Source: Candidatus Falkowiibacteriota bacterium
GTDB lineage: Archaea; Iainarchaeota; Iainarchaeia; Iainarchaeales; GCA-2688035
Length of the DNA stretch: 9,292 bases
Assembly (NCBI GenBank): GCA_017610485.1
Contig: JAFCBY010000039.1
Coordinates: 1-9,292, forward strand
Reading direction: 5' to 3'
Shown here: positions 1-4,859 of the stretch, piece after piece
How the letters are laid out: the number at the start of each line of letters is the position of its first letter
Numbering within the stretch: position 1 is the first letter of the stretch
Program-made: the position numbers and the translations under genes
The notes under the pieces: model-generated
What the model saw: the letters and a program-made list of their open reading frames with translations, nothing else
What the model was told of the DNA's origin: nothing
Databases searched by the model: none

Positions 1-593
1 GCCAGATGGGAAAGCCGGTCCTCTTGAACATGCGCTATTTTCTTGCCGGGAACAGTGGTGTTGAGTATCCCTGTCCCGCCCGGCTTTAGGACAGAAACCA
101 TTTGAAAAAGGGCTGTCTCAGGCAAAGCCCCATAGGTTCCCCCGCCAACGGTCGAAACAACTAAGTGAAACTTGTTTTTTCCAAATTTTTTAACCAGGTC
201 CATTACATTGACCTGTTTGTCAGGCCAGCCTCTCCCCTGCCTTACATCGGTTGTTGTAACATTCAAGTTTTCCCCGAACTTGGGCTGCATCAGCTCGTGC
301 TTTAAGCTGCTTCTTCCGGCCGCCTCATCCAAAACCTCAATCTTTTCGGCCTTAAATCTTGAACGGAGCTTTTCAAGAATCGGCTTGAATTTGATGCTGT
401 GCCATGACTCAATTTCTTCAAGGCTATCCCTATCTAGAGGATCTTTTATGCTTTCCCAGGAATCACCCCTTGCCTTCCTTTCCTGTTCAGCAACCTTTTT
501 CCGTTCGGCTGTGGAAACCTGCTTAAACGAAACGTTTTTCCTTCTCCGCAATTGCTTGTGCCCAATCTGCATTTTTCTTTTCTTCTTGTGCAT
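1..593 (-). CDS. SAM-dependent methyltransferase-like protein, C-terminus cut by window edge
   Basis: Reading the minus strand from ATG at 593, 197 codons stay open to the window edge. Residues 1-45 are strongly basic (HKKKRK, LRRRKN), which suggests RNA or ribosome contact. From about residue 86 a class I methyltransferase-like Rossmann pattern follows: a motif-I-like strand and loop IEVLDEAAGRSSL (86-98), an acidic strand end VTTTDVRQG (112-120), a motif-IV-like strand FHLVVSTVGGGTYGALPE (142-159) and a typical post-IV motif VLKPGGTGILNT (168-179). Motif I reads DEAAGRSS rather than the usual DxGxGxG, so SAM binding may be altered or lost. The start is supported by GAGGT overlapping the nurA stop codon, 8 nt before the ATG; the gap to nurA is 11 bp, so the two genes are probably co-transcribed. 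The target is unknown. The fold is fairly secure; enzymatic activity is not. Confidence 0.72.
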   Translation of the reverse strand, partial: MHKKKRKMQIGHKQLRRRKNVSFKQVSTAERKKVAEQERKARGDSWESIKDPLDRDSLEEIESWHSIKFKPILEKLRSRFKAEKIEVLDEAAGRSSLKHELMQPKFGENLNVTTTDVRQGRGWPDKQVNVMDLVKKFGKNKFHLVVSTVGGGTYGALPETALFQMVSVLKPGGTGILNTTVPGKKIAHVQEDRLSHL

Positions 594-604
594 TTATCTC
601 AACC

Positions 605-1708
605 TCAAAACGGCCTGTAATCCCTGCGAAGCCTTAACTTAAATGCTTTGCCGAGCTTGTTTAAAATCTTGTCATAGACAATCTCGATTTCCTGCGGGGT
701 CAGCCTTGCATGCATGTCTGCCTCTATTAAGATTGTTGGGTAGGCGTACTCCCGGTGCATGCAACTCTGGGCGAAGACAATTGAAGCAACTTTTGAAGCA
801 TGCTCTGAAATGCTTTCGCCATTAGCATGCAGGAACTCTACACGTAAGGGCCTGTCAAAGGCAACCGGCTTGATGTAGAAAGCCCTGATTGAGTTCGACC
901 ACTTCTCATCAAAGTCCATTAGGATTGGATGCTCGTTGATTTTGGTCGTGTAAGAGAAGGCAAGGCTTCGCTCGCCTGGCTTGAGAAGGTAATCCAAAAT
1001 AATTGCGTCATAGCAGTTGTTCAATTGGTCTGAGAGGCTTGGCTGGTTTGCAAGCAGCTGCTCCTGGAGGATTTGTCTAAATCTATTTCCCCTCGAGTCT
1101 TCAACGCAGGCAATCAGCTCGCAGTTGTTCTTCTCAGCGACTTGGTACAAGGCCTGGAATTCTTCAAGCATTTTATGATATGCAGACTTGATTTGGCTGT
1201 CCTTGCGTGGCTTGTCGGCATACTGGGGGATAATGCTTCCATCAAGGAAGCAATAGTCTGGCTTGTGTTTCTCAATCATGTTCTTTGCGGTTTCAACCTC
1301 TTTTATCAGCCTCTGGATGTTCTTACTGCACTGAAATTCGTCAACCTCCAAGCTGACATTGCTCAGCCTGGGCTCAGGAAAACTGTAAAAGTTTGGGAAG
1401 TAGTCTGCCTTTTCAAGGATTCCCTGCCTGTAGGAGAAAACCGCGCCGACAGCGCGGATTAGGACAAGGTCTAATGCCAACAAGTCCTTTCCAACAAAGC
1501 CTGAGTCTACACCCGCAATTTTGCAATTCATAGCGGCCTTTTCCACGGTCTGAATAAGCCTTTCCTCCAGCAATTCATGGGAATTTGACTCCAAAAGGTT
1601 CAATTCCTTCAGGGGAGCAAGTTTTTGGCTAAGGAGCTTTCTCTTCCTGTCAGTCTCTGAGATGCTGGAAACAGCCTCTGAAATAACACTGCTTATTTGC
1701 ATAGTCAT
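605..1708 (-). CDS. nurA: NurA-family 5'-3' nuclease
   Basis: This 367-residue protein has the NurA domain pattern: a central strand with the first metal-binding aspartate, KIAGVDSGF (63-71, D68); a second acidic strand CFLDGSI (153-159, D156); ACVEDSRGNRF (200-210); and the C-terminal family signature YPTILIEADMHAR (323-335), whose acidic and histidine residues are expected near the active site. Known NurA proteins are Mn-dependent single-strand endo/exonucleases working with the HerA translocase and Mre11-Rad50 in end resection during recombination. The N-terminal 60 residues are helical and probably mediate dimerisation. ATG at 1708 is favoured because a TTTAAA box lies about 26 nt upstream, as in other first genes of this window; a second in-frame ATG two codons later is possible. 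No herA is visible here; the downstream gene is methyltransferase-like. Family assignment is secure; the exact catalytic residues are inferred. Confidence 0.88.
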   Translation of the reverse strand: MTMQISSVISEAVSSISETDRKRKLLSQKLAPLKELNLLESNSHELLEERLIQTVEKAAMNCKIAGVDSGFVGKDLLALDLVLIRAVGAVFSYRQGILEKADYFPNFYSFPEPRLSNVSLEVDEFQCSKNIQRLIKEVETAKNMIEKHKPDYCFLDGSIIPQYADKPRKDSQIKSAYHKMLEEFQALYQVAEKNNCELIACVEDSRGNRFRQILQEQLLANQPSLSDQLNNCYDAIILDYLLKPGERSLAFSYTTKINEHPILMDFDEKWSNSIRAFYIKPVAFDRPLRVEFLHANGESISEHASKVASIVFAQSCMHREYAYPTILIEADMHARLTPQEIEIVYDKILNKLGKAFKLRLRRDYRPF

Positions 1709-1729
1709 AAAGATAATCCTGAAACCTGC

Positions 1730-1737
1730 TTTAAAAG
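1730..1737 (-). promoter_or_regulatory. TATA box for nurA
   Basis: On the minus strand CTTTTAAAGC is centred about 26 nt upstream of the nurA ATG, which predicts a leaderless mRNA beginning at or very near the start codon. Confidence 0.55.
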
Positions 1738-1784
1738 AATACTGGGAGTGGGCTTCCGGTGAAAACCCTAACTAAAGGGAAAGC

Positions 1785-1793
1785 TATTTAAAT
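1785..1793 (+). promoter_or_regulatory. TATA box for the 1836 gene
   Basis: TATTTAAAT stands about 47 nt before the ATG at 1836. Transcription would start near 1815, leaving a roughly 20-nt leader that includes a short SD-like GTGAT at 1827-1831. This box and the nurA box form a divergent promoter region. Confidence 0.5.
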
Positions 1794-1835
1794 TTGCAGA
1801 GCCTTATTTTGTAGAAACTGTTTTTAGTGATTGGA

Positions 1836-2246
1836 ATGGGAAAGGTAATTTTCGAGATAAAGAGCATTGTGCAGCACTGGGGGCCGCCTTTTGGAAAGGA
1901 GGTTTCCTCAAAGGATGTGGAGGTTTCCGAGGGAAACAGCTTTGACAACCACCCAAAGGCAGGCTCGATATTCAAGCTGATTACATGCAAAAATGACAAG
2001 GCACTGGTTGAATTCAGCGAAAAATTTACGTTGAAGGGGCACGAGCACCCGAGAAACAGGCGAGTCTGGATAGATAAGTCTGAGCCTGTTTCATTCACCT
2101 ACCTTTGGGGAAACAACGGAATGACCAAAAGTCTGACGCTCAAGCAGATTGGCGGGGAAGACCCTGTGGAAATCAAGACGCCGGAAGAAGTGGAAGCCAG
2201 GAAAGAAAGCATGCCAATTTCGGAAGAAAGCTCGAGCCTTGAATAA
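1836..2246 (+). CDS. Uncharacterised small protein (136 aa)
   Basis: I do not recognise a family. The protein begins MGKVIFEIKSIVQHWGPPFG, then alternates short hydrophobic strands with charged loops (SIFKLITCKND, ALVEFSEKFTL, RVWIDKSEPVSFTYLWG, SLTLKQIGG), which suggests a compact beta-rich domain. The last 30 residues are acidic, Glu/Ser-rich and probably disordered. There is no signal peptide or membrane segment, so it should be cytoplasmic. I chose ATG 1836 because GTGAT at 1827-1831 is at a usable SD distance; an in-frame GTG at 1827 would add three residues. It has its own TATA box, and the next gene follows 49 bp downstream with its own box, so the two need not share a transcript. The coding nature is well supported by length, strand composition and promoter; the function is unknown. 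Confidence 0.72.
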   Translation: MGKVIFEIKSIVQHWGPPFGKEVSSKDVEVSEGNSFDNHPKAGSIFKLITCKNDKALVEFSEKFTLKGHEHPRNRRVWIDKSEPVSFTYLWGNNGMTKSLTLKQIGGEDPVEIKTPEEVEARKESMPISEESSSLE

Positions 2247-2260
2247 AAGCGAATAAAAGC
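2241..2260 (+). repeat. Perfect 10-bp tandem duplication at a stop codon
   Basis: GAATAAAAGC occurs twice in a row. The first copy contains the last glutamate codon and the TAA stop of the preceding gene, and the second repeats both just outside the gene. It looks like a slippage duplication; it may have no function. Confidence 0.6.
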
Positions 2261-2264
2261 AAGC

Positions 2265-2273
2265 CTTAAAAAC
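2265..2273 (+). promoter_or_regulatory. TATA box for the sigma-like gene
   Basis: CTTAAAAAC is centred about 27 nt before the ATG at 2296, matching the leaderless layout of the other first genes. There is no SD before this start. Confidence 0.45.
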
Positions 2274-2295
2274 TGCAAAAGACAAATTATTTCCA

Positions 2296-3213
2296 ATGGC
2301 AAAGAAAAAAACGCGGAAGAAAAGCAATGTTCAGCTTGGCAGGTGGAAGGAAAGCCAGAGAAAAAGGGGCCGGTTTTTCAGGAAAGCCTTGAGTCAGACG
2401 GAAGCAACAATTATAGATATTGCTGGGAGAATCGGCCCAAGATATCAATCCACTGTATCAAATATTAACCGGAAAGATAAAATAAGGCCGTCTGAACTGA
2501 CAAAGGCAATTGCTGGAAGAGCACTGTCCAAGGCACTATCCAGCCGAAAACAAGGATGGAGGAAAGACACAAACAGGAAGAAGAACAACTACAGCAAAAA
2601 TAGAAGGAAGCAAATTGTTGACGAAAACCAGGATGTCATAAATCTTAGGGGTAATGAATGGTGGAGGTCAGAATTGGTCAAGCGAGCTTTCGGTAGAAAT
2701 AGAAACAATTTTTTCAGGGAACTAGAACTGTTTGTGTTAAAGGAACTAAGCTATTTTGACCCAAAGAAAAAGGACAAAAAAGGCCAAGCGGTAAAAGTAA
2801 GGAACTGGATTTGGGGAGGCATAAACTTGTTCTGCAGACGCAAACACTTTGAAGAAAAGAGAAGGCTTGAAAAGGAAATAAAACTTTCCGCAGAACTCAT
2901 TAAAGACGGCACACCCGTTGTTGCAAGAAGCTGGATTCCTTGGGAAACAAAGTGCTTTTTGAGAAAGATTGAATTGGACCCTGAAAAAGTGGCAGACCTT
3001 GGCTTTGACGAGATGAGAAAACAAATACTTGAGATTGCAAAGGCGGAGGAAACAGGCCTTACTCCAAAAGAACAAAAGATTGTAAGGCTTCGCCTTGAAG
3101 GAAAAACGTTTATAGAAATAGCCAAAAAGTTTGGATTAAGAAGCAAGTCAACCATACACGCAAATGAAAAAAAAATTGCTGAAAAACTTAGGGAGAGACT
3201 AAAAAAGCTCTAA
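2296..3213 (+). CDS. Sigma-70-like DNA-binding protein (region 4-type HTH)
   Basis: The 305-residue protein is very lysine/arginine-rich. Its C-terminus (254-303) reads LTPKEQKIVRLRLEGKTFIE, then a helix-turn-helix with SKSTIHANEKKIAEKLRERL, the layout of sigma-70 region 4 and LuxR-type HTHs (conserved start LTPxE, then a recognition helix ending in an xKLR tail). Residues about 138-190 resemble region 2: a helix leading to LKELSYFDPKKKDKKGQ (compare GLxxAxxxFDPxxG), then VRNWIWGGINLFCRRK (compare FxxYAxWWIRxAIxxxLR). Residues 34-58 contain another HTH-like stretch (TIIDIAGRIG...STVSNINR), and residues 1-30 are a basic tail. The order HTH, region 2-like, linker, region 4-like suggests a divergent sigma factor or a viral/plasmid-derived regulator. 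The gene looks richer in A-ending codons than its neighbours, consistent with transfer. Region 4 is fairly convincing; region 2 is tentative. It could instead be an unrelated HTH protein. Confidence 0.7.
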   Translation: MAKKKTRKKSNVQLGRWKESQRKRGRFFRKALSQTEATIIDIAGRIGPRYQSTVSNINRKDKIRPSELTKAIAGRALSKALSSRKQGWRKDTNRKKNNYSKNRRKQIVDENQDVINLRGNEWWRSELVKRAFGRNRNNFFRELELFVLKELSYFDPKKKDKKGQAVKVRNWIWGGINLFCRRKHFEEKRRLEKEIKLSAELIKDGTPVVARSWIPWETKCFLRKIELDPEKVADLGFDEMRKQILEIAKAEETGLTPKEQKIVRLRLEGKTFIEIAKKFGLRSKSTIHANEKKIAEKLRERLKKL

Positions 3214-3223
3214 AGCCAAAACA

Positions 3224-3231
3224 TTTAAAAA
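3224..3231 (+). promoter_or_regulatory. TATA box for the arsR-iscS-iscU cluster
   Basis: TTTAAAAA is centred about 27 nt before the ATG at 3254, so transcription should begin at or next to that ATG. The operator repeats start 14 bp downstream of the box centre's right edge region and cover the predicted start site. Confidence 0.6.
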
Positions 3232-3235
3232 CCTT

Positions 3236-3269
3236 ATATGAAATATGTTTCATATGAAATCTGTTTCAA
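3236..3269 (+). promoter_or_regulatory. Tandem palindromic operator of the ArsR-type repressor
   Basis: Two adjacent 16-bp units, ATGAAATATGTTTCAT (3238-3253) and ATGAAATCTGTTTCAA (3254-3269), agree at 14 of 16 positions. Each is itself a palindrome of the form TGAAA-N4-TTTCA; the first extends to a perfect 8+4+8 inverted repeat ATATGAAA/TTTCATAT (3236-3255). They lie just downstream of the TATA box, over the predicted start site and first codons of the repressor gene, the expected place for a dimeric ArsR protein to block transcription of its own operon. The second unit is also coding sequence (M-K-S-V-S). Binding by this repressor is inferred from position. Confidence 0.75.
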
Positions 3270-3574
3270 CACCATACCATTACTGCTTTGACGTCCTTGG
3301 AAACCCTCTGAGAATAAGCATTATCCAGCTGCTTAAGGAAAAGCCGAGAAGCGTTTCCGAATTGTCCAAGCAATTGGATGAAGAGCAGAGCAAGGTAAGC
3401 CATTCTCTGGCCGCGCTTAAGAAGTGCAACTTTGTTGAGGCAAAAAGGGACGGCAAGAAGCTGGTTTACTCACTTAGGGAAACATTTTTGAAGAATATGA
3501 AGGGAGATAATTTGTTTGAGGCGATTGAAGCCCACTACAAGGAACACGGCCCAAACTGCTGGAGATGTGAATAA
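3254..3574 (+). CDS. ArsR-family winged-helix repressor with C-terminal CxxC
   Basis: This 106-residue protein has the ArsR winged-helix fold: first helix with LGNPLRISIIQLLKEKPRSV (15-34), SELSKQLDEEQSKVSHSLAALKKCNFV with the recognition helix at about 44-57, and the wing EAKRDGKKLVYSL (62-74). The classic CxC metal box in the recognition helix is absent. Instead the protein ends EAHYKEHGPNCWRCE, giving a C-terminal C102-x2-C105 with nearby histidines, plus C11 and C58; these could bind a metal or Fe-S cluster, or act as a thiol switch. ATG 3254 is preferred over ATG 3245 because it sits about 27 nt after the TATA box and the earlier start lies within the operator. Its stop overlaps the iscS start (TAATG), so it is translationally coupled to Fe-S assembly genes and probably controls them, by analogy with SufR/IscR-type regulators. 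Confidence 0.85.
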   Translation: MKSVSTPYHYCFDVLGNPLRISIIQLLKEKPRSVSELSKQLDEEQSKVSHSLAALKKCNFVEAKRDGKKLVYSLRETFLKNMKGDNLFEAIEAHYKEHGPNCWRCE

Positions 3575-4782
3575 TGAAGCACCGGATATACCTTGACCAC
3601 GCTGCAACAACGCCCTTGGACAAAAGGGTTTTGAAGGAAATGCAGCCCTATTTCTCTGAGAAATTTGGAAATGCTGGCAGCCTGCACTTTTGGGGAACGG
3701 AAGCCCGAGAGGCCGTTGAGAGGGCAAGGGGGGAAATCGCAAAAGCCATTAATGCAAAGCCGGAGGAAATAATCTTCACAAGCGGCGGAACAGAATCAGA
3801 CAATTTGGCCTTGCAGGAAACGGTGTACCCCAACAGGAAGAAAGGCAACCACATTATTACAACCAGCTTCGAGCACCATGCAGTGCTGCACACCGTGCAA
3901 TTCCTTGAAAAGGACGGGTTTGAGGCAAGCTGCCTCCCGGTAACCAAAGAGGGCTTTGTTGAATTGGAGGAATTTGAAAAGGCTTTGACAGCCAAAACAA
4001 TTCTTGCAAGCGTGATGCATGCAAACAACGAGATTGGCACAATTCAGCCGATTGCGAAAATTGGAGAGGTTTGCAGGGAGAAGGGAATTCTGTTCCACAC
4101 AGATGCAGTGCAGACTGTTGGAAAGGAAAAGATTGACGTTGAGAAGATGAACATTGATTTGTTGAGTGCCTCTGCCCACAAGTTTTACGGGCCAAAAGGG
4201 GTTGGATTCCTGTATGTAAGGCAGGGCACAAAGATTCATCCGCTTGTGCATGGCGGCGGCCACGAAAGAGGTTTAAGAAGCGGGACAGAGAACACGCCAG
4301 GCATTGTCGGAATGGCTTCAGCATTAAAATTCGCGGTGAAGGAAATGGATAAGGAGAACGCCAGATTGAAAAAACTAAGGAACAGGTTGATTGACGGCTG
4401 CCTTGGAATAAATGACAGCTGGCTTAATGGAGGGAGAGAGCCAAGGCTTGCCGCAAATGCCGCTTTGGGATTTGATTTTGTTGAGGGCGAGAGCATGGTT
4501 TTGATGCTCTCTGATAAAGGAATTGCTGCAAGCACTGGAAGCGCGTGCAGCACCAAATCATTGGAACCAAGCCATGTGCTAAGGTCTTTGGGCCTGCCCC
4601 ATGTGAAGTGCCATGGCTCTTTGAGATTTACTTTAGGAAAGGACACCAAAGCAAGTGACATAGACTATGTGGTGAAATCGCTTCCGCCGATTGTTGAAAG
4701 GCTGAGGGAGATTAGCCCGTTGCACAAGGGTGTTGACCTAAGTGAATTTGAAGAAGATGTGGAGCATGTGCACGAGCATTAG
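3574..4782 (+). CDS. iscS: Cysteine desulfurase (IscS/NifS family)
   Basis: A PLP-dependent enzyme that takes sulfur from cysteine, releasing alanine, and passes it as a persulfide to the scaffold IscU. The 402 residues are full length for the family. Visible signatures are YLDHAATTPLD (6-16), FTSGGTESDNLAL (68-80), FEHHAVL (99-105, PLP-stacking His), HTDAVQTVGK (175-184, D177), the PLP lysine in SASAHKFYGPKGVG (K203), RSGTENTPGIVG (235-246) and the catalytic loop STGSACSTKSLEPSHVLRSL with C325. The loop and SLEPSHVL motif favour a group I (IscS/NifS) enzyme rather than SufS. The C-terminus EEDVEHVHEH is acidic and His-rich and could contact IscU or metal. The start ATG overlaps the repressor stop by one base, so translation is probably coupled. 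The partner gene iscU follows after 64 bp. Confidence 0.96.
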   Translation: MKHRIYLDHAATTPLDKRVLKEMQPYFSEKFGNAGSLHFWGTEAREAVERARGEIAKAINAKPEEIIFTSGGTESDNLALQETVYPNRKKGNHIITTSFEHHAVLHTVQFLEKDGFEASCLPVTKEGFVELEEFEKALTAKTILASVMHANNEIGTIQPIAKIGEVCREKGILFHTDAVQTVGKEKIDVEKMNIDLLSASAHKFYGPKGVGFLYVRQGTKIHPLVHGGGHERGLRSGTENTPGIVGMASALKFAVKEMDKENARLKKLRNRLIDGCLGINDSWLNGGREPRLAANAALGFDFVEGESMVLMLSDKGIAASTGSACSTKSLEPSHVLRSLGLPHVKCHGSLRFTLGKDTKASDIDYVVKSLPPIVERLREISPLHKGVDLSEFEEDVEHVHEH

Positions 4783-4785
4783 CGG

Positions 4786-4859
4786 AAATGTACTCTCAAA
4801 GCGCTTAAAAATGAGAAAAACAAGAATATAAGGAGGAATGAATAAAATGTACTCTGAAA
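4786..4859 (+). repeat. Direct repeat around the iscU start (two 15-bp copies, 59 bp apart)
   Basis: AAATGTACTCTCAAA (4786-4800) and AAATGTACTCTGAAA (4845-4859) differ at one base. The second copy contains the iscU start codon (ATG TAC TCT GAA). The first, just after the iscS stop, opens a seven-codon reading frame (M-Y-S-Q-S-A-stop, 4788-4808). It may be a remnant of a small duplication or a short upstream ORF; no SD precedes the first copy. Confidence 0.6.
4830..4836 (+). promoter_or_regulatory. Strong Shine-Dalgarno that decides the iscU start
   Basis: AAGGAGG lies 10 nt before ATG 4847 but only 1 nt before the in-frame ATG 4838, so 4847 is the workable start. It is the best SD in the window and fits an internal operon gene needing high expression. 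A CTTAAAAA stretch at 4804-4811 could be a weak internal promoter. Confidence 0.7.

Noticed and set aside
172..1462. Plus-strand open frames opposite nurA and the methyltransferase-like gene
   Set aside because: They mirror conserved coding sequence on the minus strand and show no domain or initiation signal.
1766..1779. CCCTAACTAAAGGG as a hairpin or operator in the nurA divergent region
   Set aside because: Only a four-base arm pairs; too weak to support a site.
3245..3253. Earlier ATG for the ArsR-type repressor
   Set aside because: It lies within the first operator repeat and only about 18 nt from the TATA centre; ATG 3254 fits the start geometry and loses only three residues.
3648..4661. 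Long minus-strand open frames opposite iscS
   Set aside because: They are antisense shadows of a strongly conserved gene and carry no promoter, SD or recognisable motif.
4838..4846. Earlier in-frame ATG for iscU
   Set aside because: It is only one base from the SD; ATG 4847 has proper spacing and begins at the conserved YSEKV.
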